Positions 15,016-24,600 of a DNA stretch of 32,824 nucleotides are shown here, piece after piece. Made by a program: the position numbers and the translations under genes. Every line of letters starts with the position of its first letter. The stretch's first letter is position 1. The notes beneath the pieces were generated by a model that saw only the letters and a list, made by a program, of their open reading frames with translations, searched no databases and was not told where the DNA came from. The stretch is taken from IMG/VR virus record IMGVR_UViG_3300031841_003252, positions 1 to 32,824 of that record. One strand, 5' to 3'. The DNA is from a virus.

Positions 15016-16365
15016 TTAGAAATTTAACTTCACCTTAATCAATGCTTCTCTAGTAAAGTTTTTCAAGATAGGTTGACTCAATTTAGCTACTGCTAATAAT
15101 TCTCTGTTATCATTATACATACCAACGGTTGTGATATAAACTTGGGGATTATCAGCGAAAGATTGATAAGCTACAGCTCCTGATCCCGTTGTAAATGATT
15201 TATTATTGGAATAATTATATTCTGCATTTCGAACCCTACAAAAATAGTAACTAGCTTTCACACGTTCCATTGATCTGGCCTGAATACCACCATTGATATT
15301 AACAGGAGTCATACCATTCGATGATGATAATGCAGTGAATAATTTTACGGCATTATCACCCTGAACCTGTGATCCTGTAACTGAATTGAAGTTAAGACCT
15401 CCATTAGAATAATCCTGATCTAACTTTTCAGCATTTAATATCGCAATACCTAGATGAGGATATAACAAACCATAATGTATAGGATTTCCTGGGTTATGTA
15501 TAAGTTGTCCTTGAGTAGTGTTATCCAATGTCCCTGATACCAAATTATATATAGGACCAAATTGACCAACGGTTGGATTGTTAGCAGATGAATCATCTAC
15601 AATTTGATAATATTGACCGTATTGTGCAATTCGTACATTTGATCCAGTATGGCCAGCATTGGAAACTTCATCTCCGATTGATCCTGATAATCGAGCTAAT
15701 GTAATTTCAAAGTTTCCAGCATCAATACGCTCTCTGAATCTAGCACGATTAAAATTCAATACGTAAATAGAATCACTATCAGTACCATCAAATGAAAACT
15801 TACGATCACCTGGATCTAATAATAACTGAGCATATTGTGAATAAATACCTCTACTAGGTGTATCATTGTTAAGATTGCCTGTCAAATCTCGAGATCCAGA
15901 TCCTCCTACATGTCCATATGCAATTGATAGTTCTGAAACAGCATCGTTTGTCAAAGCCGGATCACCATATGAATGTAGTTCCTGATAATATGTTTTCTGA
16001 GTAGCAGTAAGTAATGAACTGGTAAACATGTTAACAAAACTACCAGTATTACCTGAAAACAAACCTCTGGTCACTTCTTCCTGTACATCTGTCAATACAT
16101 CATTATTGAAATCAAATGGAGTATAAACATTTGAAAGACCGCCTGCAATTGTCCCAGGCCCGAATGGATTTAAAGCCTGTCCTGCGAATTGATTGGCAGC
16201 ATTGTTTTGTGGATTAAGAAATCCTTGCTGTATTATAGGAGAATTAGGATTATATGTTCCTGGTACTAATCTGCTACCTGGTCTTGTTCCTCCTACATTT
16301 GCGACGAAATGCATGGGCATTCTCTGTCCAAATTGTTCAAGTGCTAATGAAAAAGCTGTTTGCAT
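15016..16365 (-). CDS. Virion structural protein with conserved C-terminal module
   Basis: A 449-residue protein rich in N, G, S and Q, with no enzymatic motif. The N-terminal part (about 1-110) has the low-complexity N/G/P character of a flexible virion-attachment region. The centre is beta-rich. The C-terminal about 75 residues contain an R-x-R-N-A-E-Y-N-Y-S-N-N segment followed by Y-I-T-T-V-G-M-Y-N and L-L-A-V-A-K-L-S-Q. This pattern recurs in structural proteins of many T4-like environmental phages and in the next gene here. It is probably a trimerisation or docking module shared by proteins of one tail or baseplate structure. The gene lies 14 bases after the stop of the 216-residue gene, within a co-oriented structural run. 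Its ribosome binding site is weak (AAAGAT). Confidence 0.72.
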   Translation of the reverse strand: MQTAFSLALEQFGQRMPMHFVANVGGTRPGSRLVPGTYNPNSPIIQQGFLNPQNNAANQFAGQALNPFGPGTIAGGLSNVYTPFDFNNDVLTDVQEEVTRGLFSGNTGSFVNMFTSSLLTATQKTYYQELHSYGDPALTNDAVSELSIAYGHVGGSGSRDLTGNLNNDTPSRGIYSQYAQLLLDPGDRKFSFDGTDSDSIYVLNFNRARFRERIDAGNFEITLARLSGSIGDEVSNAGHTGSNVRIAQYGQYYQIVDDSSANNPTVGQFGPIYNLVSGTLDNTTQGQLIHNPGNPIHYGLLYPHLGIAILNAEKLDQDYSNGGLNFNSVTGSQVQGDNAVKLFTALSSSNGMTPVNINGGIQARSMERVKASYYFCRVRNAEYNYSNNKSFTTGSGAVAYQSFADNPQVYITTVGMYNDNRELLAVAKLSQPILKNFTREALIKVKLNF

Positions 16366-16379
16366 GTTAATATCTTTTT

Positions 16380-17030
16380 TTATAATGTAGGTCTAATTGT
16401 TATAGGCAATGTAGCTTGACCGCCCGTAGCATTTCCGATAAATGTTATAGATGTCTGCCTAGGAGCTGCTGCCTGATTACCTGCATCTGGATGTCTTAGA
16501 GAGAAGTTAAATGTTACTCCTTGAATTTGAACTGATGTTCCAGCATCGCCAATGAACGAAGCTACAGTTGCGTTAGGAGTTTGTGCTGCTCCGAATCCTT
16601 GACCTGTACCTACAACAAGACTAGAATCGGCTATAATAGCTGTATATCCAAGACCTCCGTCATCTGAACCAGGTAAGTTTGCTGTGATAGGACTTATTGT
16701 AAAAGTCTGTCCAGAAGCTCCATTAATGGATGGGACGCCTAAATCAACAAATGGTAATCGATTTGATCCGCGCGGCAAAGTGATGAGCTTGTATTTCATC
16801 ATCTGAGCCTCATCTGTTAATGCTTCAGTCATTGGAAGATTCTCAATGGCAGCACCATAAAATGCTGTACCTAATGGATGATCCGGATTATATAGATCAT
16901 AATCAATTTCATCATCTGCTAATGCAAATTGTGTTATACGAAACTGATCAGTTCCTCGAGCTAATATCTCTCTACCTTTCTTTGTGAGAATTGCATCAAC
17001 TGTTATCGTAGAATTATTTAGATATCCCAT
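16380..17030 (-). CDS. Conserved structural protein, probable tail or baseplate component
   Basis: A 216-residue protein. The first 95 residues are highly patterned: the N-terminal M-G-Y-L-N-N-S-T-I-T-V-D, then I-L-T-K-K-G-R-E near 14-21, F-A-L-A-D-D-E-I-D-Y near 36-45 and Y-N-P-D-H-P near 47-52. I recognise this pattern from structural proteins of environmental T4-like phages, but I know of no experimentally defined role. The C-terminal half is G/A/T-rich and beta-prone, suggesting an exposed domain. The ATG is preceded by a 40-base gap containing ATATTTATAG 15 bases upstream, so this gene probably begins a transcription unit that runs on through the 449- and 721-residue structural genes and the resolvase. 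Confidence 0.72.
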   Translation of the reverse strand: MGYLNNSTITVDAILTKKGREILARGTDQFRITQFALADDEIDYDLYNPDHPLGTAFYGAAIENLPMTEALTDEAQMMKYKLITLPRGSNRLPFVDLGVPSINGASGQTFTISPITANLPGSDDGGLGYTAIIADSSLVVGTGQGFGAAQTPNATVASFIGDAGTSVQIQGVTFNFSLRHPDAGNQAAAPRQTSITFIGNATGGQATLPITIRPTL

Positions 17031-17045
17031 ATTCTATTCTGTTTA

Positions 17046-17055
17046 CTATAAATAT
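17046..17055 (-). promoter_or_regulatory. Candidate late promoter-like element, ATATTTATAG in sense orientation
   Basis: This copy lies in the 40-base gap between the 1596-residue structural gene and the 216-residue structural gene, 15 bases before the ATG. The bases after it (TAAA) match those after the 28643-28652 copy. No clear Shine-Dalgarno sequence lies between the motif and the start. Confidence 0.4.
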
Positions 17056-17070
17056 ACTTTAACAAGGAAA

Positions 17071-20000
17071 TTAACCTCCATATCCTGTGTTTTGTCCCGT
17101 AGTATTAGATTGACCTGGATTTGCACGCTGCGGACCGGTGTTACCTGGTCTAGGTGGTCCATATACTGGAGTAGGCCTAGTTGTTCCACCTCCTGACACA
17201 ACTATGTTACCTGCAGCCGTAGTTGCTGTAGGTGCTGTAGGATTGTAAATCATTTGATTTGGATTCACGATGAATATTTCAACAGGTGATCCTGCTGCTC
17301 CTGTACCGGTGAAATTACCAATACCTACAATACTAAATCCACCAGGACTCGGTACACCATTAACAGCAGTACCAATATTTTTCATTCCTTCATATCTTTG
17401 AAGTTCTTCAATAGCGAAGAAATCATCCATGTAACAAGCTGTTTCCAATGACTGACTATAATATAATCCTAATGATTGACTAGTATATCTATCAGCATCT
17501 CTTTTGTATTTATCTGAGAAAGTGGCTTGCTGACTTCCAAAATGATAAACCTTTCTGCTATAAATTGTACTCGGTCTACATTTATCAACTATTTGTTGTA
17601 ATGGAGAATGACAAACTTCTGATATTGATTGTACTACATCAATTTTATTAATTCTAGGATCGATTGAATATGAACCAGTAACTGATAATTTGATATCAAT
17701 TGTCAAATCTGTGAATGCATTGACTTTCACATTTTTAAAAACAATTGCATCAGATCTGGTATCTGTATTTATATAATCACCAGTAACTTTCTTTTCTTGT
17801 ATAGGTGTGCCTACAAAACTACCGGATCTTCTAACTCTATATCTTGTTCCATCATAAAACCCTAATTGTTGGCCAGTTAAGTTATTTTTGTAATTAGGAT
17901 GATCAGAATTAACCTCATCATCAAAAACAGTCATTATAGCAGAATCCAATACAAATAATTTTTCTCCAGAACCTGCTTCATTTTTATGAGATATGTTGAC
18001 AGTGAAATCTCTTACTGTATCAAACATGTTATATGTTTTCAATTGTAATCGAATACTATCAGTACTACCAGTATCTGAATTAATGGTGTCAGCACTTGCG
18101 GACACACTATCAAATGCATTCATAGAACTCAACGATGTCCACGGAGAAGAAACGCTATTATTTTGTACAGTATAAATACTTTGTATAGAAGCTGTAACTG
18201 ATAATTTTTCATCAACGGGATAAACTGCTATAGTACAGTAATCAGCCGCACCTGTAGGAATCATTGGAATAGTACCAAATCTATTACCTATATCAAGTAT
18301 TCCATTATCATTCAGATGATATAACGTTTCTGATTCCACAACGTATGGCTTGTCGATGATACCTTCTCTTTCAGGTATTACATCAGATGTAGGAAATAAT
18401 GATGATGTTATATGTAATTCTGTTTCCAGAGCTAGATCTTCAACTTCTGGTAAACTAGTTATTCTTACTTTACTACGCTCCAATGCATGTGGCTCTATCA
18501 GAAGACCAGTTACGTCATCAACACGTTCAGGTATTGTCTGCTGTATCTGCGTGAATATACTGAAATCAAACTGAGTGAAGACACGAATAAATGCGTTTAG
18601 ATCATTACGCTGATCAAATTTCTTCCAGTATTGTTTTGAAAAATGAAACAGATCTGGATATCCTTCGGTGAATTCGTGATCTGGATCTCCTACAAAATCA
18701 TCTAACGCTACATCGCCTACATGATTGAAAATATCTTTGTTAATTTGATCCGCCAATGAATAGAACAAACCTAATCGATTTGAATCCAATGGAGCTCTGT
18801 CAAATCTAGATTTTTCAGCACTTCTGTCAGGAGTCAATGTAGTAATAAGTTCATTTTCTTCCAATCTGATTTTCTGTGATCTTGGTACTGATCCGCCTAA
18901 TGAAACGCCCTGAACATAATAAGTCTCTTCAATGACTTCATAGTTGCCTCTCAATGGGTTATCAGGTGTTATGAAACCTGATGCGGTAGCATAAGTATTT
19001 CTGCCATCAGTGAATGATGGAGAATAATCTTTATTTTTTTGATCTGGATGAGAGGATGTGACAAAAAGACCTGCACCTTGTGATCTATCAACAGCTTTCA
19101 GATCTGTACCTAATGGATAATGTTTTACTAATGTATCAAATGATCCTGTAGCGGATAAACTTGAAACATAAGATGAAGGATTCAATGTGTGAATATCAAA
19201 AGATTTCTGTGAAAAATCTTCTATCCATTCTCTGTATTCTTGTACAGATCCGGTATACAGATTCAAAGGACCCATTAAATTAGTCAATTCTGAATTGATA
19301 TTGAATCTATCTGAACTACCTGTATTACCGCCTAGATATGAGAATGAGGAACTTCCTGCTGCCTCCATTGCAGGTGACAGTGACCAAGCTTCATAATGAT
19401 CAGAATATGTAGGTGAAATAGTTATGGAACCTGAATGTATTATCTTACCAACAATATAATCAGAAGCTTTCTGTACTTTAATATTATATGATGTATCTGT
19501 ATTAGATCCTGTATTGAAATGATCACCTGTAGTGACATAAAATTCAGTTACATTCCATACATCACCATCAAATAATGGAAGATATTCTGTAGATGCAGTT
19601 ATTGCTCCAACTGCTGATGTGCCTTTGGCTATGGCGTAATTTATTCTACCATATTGATTACTACCAGAATATGAACCTGTACGTTCAATAGCTATATGAG
19701 CTGTTGGAAATTCGGCTCCGGAGGCATCACGTTCAACTCTTGAATAAATAATTGAACTGCCTGATCTTGGTTTGATTCTGAACTCTCTTTTAATGACCGG
19801 CACTTCGCCTTTATCTAATCCAACACCGAAAAGTCCATAACTAGAACTAACATATTCATTGTTAATTTTAAGATGAGCACCTTGATTCACTTTCAATGCA
19901 TATCCAAATCGATCTTCGATGAGTACTGGCTCATCTTCACCTACCTTAGGTCCTCCATATTCTCTTATGCTTAGCAATGTTTGTGGTATACCATAAATGT

Positions 20001-21861
20001 TCATTATGGCATGTATTGCTCGTTTTGTACCTTTAGTTTTAAGAATGTATGGTAAGTTGTTATACATTCTTTGCCAAATTTCAGTAGTTAAATCTTTATT
20101 AGATTTAGAAAATAATGAACCTGTTTGTGCATATGCGCCGCTGCCAGAATCTACACCTAATGTATATTGTACTAATGATGTGGATTGATTACCATCTTGT
20201 AAATACCAACCTAATGATTCGGCTAATTCAACATAAATTCTAGGATCTTGTCCTAGTTTCGGATGTTCTTCATGTTTATACAGATTACTCAGATTGTTAA
20301 CATATGCATATAAGATATCAAAATGATGACCGATCATGTTAGTGAATAACAGATATTGATCATTATTTGGATCTGTTCTGACAAACTCTGGTATTGTATT
20401 TAGCAGTGCATTATCATTTTCGACATCAAACAATGATGCAGATGCTATTGTCGAATTAAACCAATCCGTGGCAATGCTAGATGTTGTATGATGGCGTACA
20501 AATTGACCATTAGATAAAAATTTTGGATAAGGTGGTATTCTGTAATTTTCTGCACCTATTAATCCGCCTTCCACAACGAATGGATCTTTTTCTTCATATA
20601 TAGATGGCTGATTTGTGAACAGACTAGATGTTTGTTCATAATATAACCAACGTTCGTATCCATCAAAACTACTGACTATACGATCTCTCAGTTTTTCATT
20701 GACCGTGATATTGTTAGCCATATAAGCTGCATCAGTATTTGCTGCATTCAATTGACCAATAGTATCATTATACAATTCAATGTATTCTAATTTATGTTTG
20801 AAGTTTCTAACTCGCTGTTCAGCAGATGAATAGAAAACAAAATTTTGAAAACCTGAATAGTCGATAGGAATTTTTGTACCAGTTCCTAATGAACCTGAAA
20901 ATATTGAATCAACAACTTGCTGTGCTATGGCAGGTGTGGCAGTTAACAACTGATTATAATTCTTAAAATCTGTTTCAGTAGTTGTACCAACTGTGAATGA
21001 TTCAAAATTTGGTCCAGCTAGCTCATTATATATTTCAGGCTCTGGTGTATTGCGTACTATTACATTGTCACTATATGAATCTGATAATTGATCTACTATA
21101 CATGCAAAGCTATCATTTTCATTGAAACTTTCAGGTAATGGTTGATAAAGTCGTACGACAAGATCATCACCCTCTACCCATGGCTTCACATTCACAATGC
21201 GATAAAGTTCGTTATCTCCTAAATTAAGAAACGTATGTGCATCTGATAAAGGAATGTTATTATATTCCAATATGATTGGATTACCAAAGGCATCAACTTC
21301 TACATACTGTTGATTTGTTATAGGATCTATTGCAGTTTGATATACATTCTGTTGATATGCTGGAGTTCCATAACTGTTAAGATAATTTTCAATATCAATT
21401 GGATATATGAAAGAACCTGGCCTTATTTTCAGATGAAGTTCTCTACGATCTGGCGAAATCTCCTTCACTATCAAAGGACGACTTGAATAATCTCCTATGA
21501 TGTTTCTATAGATGTTGATAATTACTTCAAAGTTACCTCTGGTGATACCAAAGTTTTTCATCACTTCAGTATAGTTAATCATCAATTCATTGCCGGTGAT
21601 CACAAAATCTTGTACAGGACCTCCTATGATTCTAGTATCACCAGTTACAGTCAATGAATTAGTACTAGGAGCATAAACATGCGCCTCCACAGTTATATCT
21701 GTACCCTGTAAATAAGGTAATCCAAAACCTACAGGGCCAGGTGTTAAAGATGTTGCGATAGGAGATAACACAGAGATATGCTCGGTTCTCCATGTAGAAG
21801 CTAACAATGGACCATCATTAGTAATAATGTCTGATATATTTGTGAATCTGTTTAACGACAT
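17071..21861 (-). CDS. Very large baseplate/tail structural protein with P2 gpI-like segment
   Basis: A 1596-residue protein, the largest here. The N-terminal 150 residues are beta-rich. Around residues 520-640 lies a helical segment resembling phage tail protein I (P2 gpI family) and peripheral wedge proteins: a Y-V-E-L-A-E-S-L-G-W stretch, then I-W-Q-R-M-Y-N-N-L-P, and T-K-G-T-K-R-A-I. The middle (about 690-950) contains LamG-like beta-sandwich features. The C-terminal 70 residues are a low-complexity P/G/T/N tail, typical of flexible virion termini. By position after gp25 and gp6 it occupies the place of T4 gp7/gp8/gp10-type peripheral baseplate proteins and probably links the wedge to the adsorption apparatus. 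It starts 5 bases after the preceding stop, with an AGAAG-like ribosome binding site. Assignment to a specific T4 gene product is not possible from sequence alone. Confidence 0.75.
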   Translation of the reverse strand: MSLNRFTNISDIITNDGPLLASTWRTEHISVLSPIATSLTPGPVGFGLPYLQGTDITVEAHVYAPSTNSLTVTGDTRIIGGPVQDFVITGNELMINYTEVMKNFGITRGNFEVIINIYRNIIGDYSSRPLIVKEISPDRRELHLKIRPGSFIYPIDIENYLNSYGTPAYQQNVYQTAIDPITNQQYVEVDAFGNPIILEYNNIPLSDAHTFLNLGDNELYRIVNVKPWVEGDDLVVRLYQPLPESFNENDSFACIVDQLSDSYSDNVIVRNTPEPEIYNELAGPNFESFTVGTTTETDFKNYNQLLTATPAIAQQVVDSIFSGSLGTGTKIPIDYSGFQNFVFYSSAEQRVRNFKHKLEYIELYNDTIGQLNAANTDAAYMANNITVNEKLRDRIVSSFDGYERWLYYEQTSSLFTNQPSIYEEKDPFVVEGGLIGAENYRIPPYPKFLSNGQFVRHHTTSSIATDWFNSTIASASLFDVENDNALLNTIPEFVRTDPNNDQYLLFTNMIGHHFDILYAYVNNLSNLYKHEEHPKLGQDPRIYVELAESLGWYLQDGNQSTSLVQYTLGVDSGSGAYAQTGSLFSKSNKDLTTEIWQRMYNNLPYILKTKGTKRAIHAIMNIYGIPQTLLSIREYGGPKVGEDEPVLIEDRFGYALKVNQGAHLKINNEYVSSSYGLFGVGLDKGEVPVIKREFRIKPRSGSSIIYSRVERDASGAEFPTAHIAIERTGSYSGSNQYGRINYAIAKGTSAVGAITASTEYLPLFDGDVWNVTEFYVTTGDHFNTGSNTDTSYNIKVQKASDYIVGKIIHSGSITISPTYSDHYEAWSLSPAMEAAGSSSFSYLGGNTGSSDRFNINSELTNLMGPLNLYTGSVQEYREWIEDFSQKSFDIHTLNPSSYVSSLSATGSFDTLVKHYPLGTDLKAVDRSQGAGLFVTSSHPDQKNKDYSPSFTDGRNTYATASGFITPDNPLRGNYEVIEETYYVQGVSLGGSVPRSQKIRLEENELITTLTPDRSAEKSRFDRAPLDSNRLGLFYSLADQINKDIFNHVGDVALDDFVGDPDHEFTEGYPDLFHFSKQYWKKFDQRNDLNAFIRVFTQFDFSIFTQIQQTIPERVDDVTGLLIEPHALERSKVRITSLPEVEDLALETELHITSSLFPTSDVIPEREGIIDKPYVVESETLYHLNDNGILDIGNRFGTIPMIPTGAADYCTIAVYPVDEKLSVTASIQSIYTVQNNSVSSPWTSLSSMNAFDSVSASADTINSDTGSTDSIRLQLKTYNMFDTVRDFTVNISHKNEAGSGEKLFVLDSAIMTVFDDEVNSDHPNYKNNLTGQQLGFYDGTRYRVRRSGSFVGTPIQEKKVTGDYINTDTRSDAIVFKNVKVNAFTDLTIDIKLSVTGSYSIDPRINKIDVVQSISEVCHSPLQQIVDKCRPSTIYSRKVYHFGSQQATFSDKYKRDADRYTSQSLGLYYSQSLETACYMDDFFAIEELQRYEGMKNIGTAVNGVPSPGGFSIVGIGNFTGTGAAGSPVEIFIVNPNQMIYNPTAPTATTAAGNIVVSGGGTTRPTPVYGPPRPGNTGPQRANPGQSNTTGQNTGYGG

Positions 21862-21866
21862 ATCTT

Positions 21867-24596
21867 CTACGTGTATATATAATTATCGAATGTTAAGGTA
21901 TTTGAATTACGTACATTTTGTAACAATACCTCTCTGCTACTGTTGGCCCATTTGATGAAGAAATCTTTTCCGCTTGTGTTTTCAAAAACTTTACGTCTAA
22001 TATATTGTATTGAATTATACTGTTTTTTCAATTCATTACTTACTAGATCATCTGTCGCCTGTATTATCACAAATGGTAAATAAATAACACCAATACCAGT
22101 ACCAGTAGATTGTAAATTGTTAAGGAAATTATCTAATGATATCACAGTCGATAACATTTCTTGTATAGCAGCAGTATCAGATGCGGCTCGTACAGTATCA
22201 TCAATAAGTTGTAGTACATTTTCTAAATTAGTCATCAATGTTCTAATATAACTTAGATATTGATCTAATTTATCTGCTGATTGTCTGATATTAGCATAAT
22301 CTGTTTTGATTTGATTGAAAATGATAGTTCTGAGATAATTATTCTGTTTTAATGCTCTACTTATCGTTCTTTCATTACAAATATATGTATCATCATTCAA
22401 ATAATTCGATGGCTCAAGTACTCCACCTTCATTTATATAATCTTGAACATCTGTAGGAACATCATATGTTACACGACCTCCAGCAGATGTATTCAATGCT
22501 GAAAAATTAGATGATGGAATTGTGGCAGGATTGATTATTGGACCATATCCCGGTAAATTGTTAACACTCAAATCATTGAGATCTGCTATGAACTGTTGCA
22601 CAGCCTGATTAACGCTAGACTCTAACAAATCTCCTTGCGATGTCCCGATAATTTGACTTTGATTATCTCGGTCAAATATCAAACCCCATTGATAATTACT
22701 GAGTAAATTATTTTTCTGATTATCTGACAATTTGTCACGTACATTGTTTTGATCACCATATGCTCTAAAGAAATTACCGTATTCAGTGATATCAACAATG
22801 TTGCCACGTCTTCCGCTTTTCTTACGTTTCACTTTGAATGGATCATTTGCCATAAATACGTTATATAATGGACCGCCAATACCTAATTTTTGATCTACAT
22901 AATTAACTAGACTTTGCGGTGTAGAATCAAATGCCGTCACAAGAGATTCTATTTTAGCTGCGATGGTCGGTATATAATCTAAAATTTGATCATTAACAGC
23001 AGTTATCTGAGCTTGCTGAACAGATTGCTGAGTCAATGCAATGAATCGATTTTCAGGATAGTATTTAATTGATCCAGGCGGTTCATATGGTTGAAGTTCG
23101 ACTACATTGAACATGTCATACCCATTGGATTCAAAATCTATATAACTGTTATATTCTGTTAAGTCCAGACCTGCAATACCATCATCACCGATATCAGTAC
23201 CAGCGTCGGAAGTTATAATATGCGGAAACTCATTCCATGCTGGTTCTAATTCTTGAGATGTGTCAGTTAAAGTAGGATCTATATTACCTTCTGGCGTCAA
23301 TGATCTAATTACTGTAACACCGCCATTGTCTGTTAGTATGTTAATCAGACCTGATTCTCCATATCTACCATCAGCGCCAATAACACCATTAGCCAGATCC
23401 GGCGCTACTTCGCCGTATCGTGATATGTCATAATTATTTTGATATGCATATTTTTTGATAACAAATACATCAGTCACTTGTTTCCAATGACCATGTACCA
23501 TCATTCGCAAATTATTAACTAGATCATCAACTTGAACATCGGTAAAGTTTGCAACAACCTGATCATCCCAATTACCGCCCAAGCTTGGCCAATCTAATAT
23601 GACCATCTGCCCTTCAAATCGTTCTCTCATTCGCTCTCGGAACGTTTGTTGCTGAAATGCCTTTTCATAATATCTCTGCTGTGGAGTCAATGATGTTATA
23701 GTATTAAATGTAGCACCGACTGGTACTGGTCTAATATAATCTCCTGGATCTCGTACAAATGGAGCTAATGGTCTATATCCACTTCGGAATCTGATACCAA
23801 TATTCCATTCAGATGATCGATCTAAAGTCATTTTCTGTATGAATTCATCATATGATGATAAAGTGTCATCATCCGCAATCTGACCGTCTATAGATAAATC
23901 ATATGTTTCAAAATCAGCTTGAGTAGCAATTTGTATTGCCCCATATGTCAATCCACGTTCAACTAACATTACTTCTAATGTCTTGTAATTAGGTATTGGT
24001 AATGCCTGCCCATGATTAATATAATAAACACAAAATACATTAGATACCTGATTATCACCCGCAGCTAAATTTTGAGGTCCTCGAGATATATATTGATCGT
24101 GTACATCGATTAAATCCAAACTTACTACATTAGCAAGATCTCCTCCAGCTACAATAAAAAGATCATTAGGAGCTGGTGTCACAGGTATATCTTCTTGAAC
24201 AAAGAAATCAAAAAATGGATCGACTATATCATCTAACACCTCTTGTCTCACAGTCGGCGATTGTTGTTGTAAATTATATACAACATATTGATCTTGAAAT
24301 TGATCTATTTCTGCTATATTATTATTGTTTCTATCTGCTAATTGCAAATCATATGGTGTTGCTGTATTAGCTAGTCCAGGATAATCTCCATGATACTGAC
24401 CTGGAGCCGGCGGAGCCTGAATCTGATCAGGCATATAATAAACAGTGCCATTAAGTACATGTTCGTGATATGCGCCTAAAGGTGAAACATTGATAGCAGC
24501 TTGTGCAGTAAAATATAATGGATAGTATCCATTGACTACAAATGGTTCTGCAGGTATTGCTTGCGGATTTGGATTAAATATAAATGTATTTGGCAT
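21867..24596 (-). CDS. Large virion structural protein, probable baseplate/tail component
   Basis: A 909-residue protein. The N-terminal about 75 residues contain a Y-Y-P-L-Y-F-T segment and a following Y-H-E-H-V-L-N-G-T-V-Y-Y-M-P-D motif. I recognise these from structural proteins of T4-like environmental phages, where they form a small attachment or adapter domain. The central region is mixed and rich in D, N, Q and Y. The C-terminal third (about 790-890) is alpha-helical with heptad-like spacing of I, L and V, suggesting a coiled-coil oligomerisation region. No enzymatic motif is seen. The ATG has an AAGG ribosome binding site and follows the DNRLRE-like gene by 4 bases, so the gene belongs to the baseplate-to-fibre run that begins with gp25 and gp6. 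Confidence 0.7.
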   Translation of the reverse strand: MPNTFIFNPNPQAIPAEPFVVNGYYPLYFTAQAAINVSPLGAYHEHVLNGTVYYMPDQIQAPPAPGQYHGDYPGLANTATPYDLQLADRNNNNIAEIDQFQDQYVVYNLQQQSPTVRQEVLDDIVDPFFDFFVQEDIPVTPAPNDLFIVAGGDLANVVSLDLIDVHDQYISRGPQNLAAGDNQVSNVFCVYYINHGQALPIPNYKTLEVMLVERGLTYGAIQIATQADFETYDLSIDGQIADDDTLSSYDEFIQKMTLDRSSEWNIGIRFRSGYRPLAPFVRDPGDYIRPVPVGATFNTITSLTPQQRYYEKAFQQQTFRERMRERFEGQMVILDWPSLGGNWDDQVVANFTDVQVDDLVNNLRMMVHGHWKQVTDVFVIKKYAYQNNYDISRYGEVAPDLANGVIGADGRYGESGLINILTDNGGVTVIRSLTPEGNIDPTLTDTSQELEPAWNEFPHIITSDAGTDIGDDGIAGLDLTEYNSYIDFESNGYDMFNVVELQPYEPPGSIKYYPENRFIALTQQSVQQAQITAVNDQILDYIPTIAAKIESLVTAFDSTPQSLVNYVDQKLGIGGPLYNVFMANDPFKVKRKKSGRRGNIVDITEYGNFFRAYGDQNNVRDKLSDNQKNNLLSNYQWGLIFDRDNQSQIIGTSQGDLLESSVNQAVQQFIADLNDLSVNNLPGYGPIINPATIPSSNFSALNTSAGGRVTYDVPTDVQDYINEGGVLEPSNYLNDDTYICNERTISRALKQNNYLRTIIFNQIKTDYANIRQSADKLDQYLSYIRTLMTNLENVLQLIDDTVRAASDTAAIQEMLSTVISLDNFLNNLQSTGTGIGVIYLPFVIIQATDDLVSNELKKQYNSIQYIRRKVFENTSGKDFFIKWANSSREVLLQNVRNSNTLTFDNYIYT

Positions 24597-24600
24597 AACC

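Noticed and set aside
17071-17200. The P/G/T/N-rich C-terminal tail of the 1596-residue protein as a collagen-like repeat.
   Set aside because: There is no regular G-x-y periodicity; it is better described as a low-complexity disordered tail.
18168-18176. A further TATAAATA-like sequence on the plus strand, and a TATAAATA on the minus strand near 17766-17773.
   Set aside because: Both lie inside the 1596-residue structural gene, far from any start codon, and are expected by chance in AT-rich sequence.
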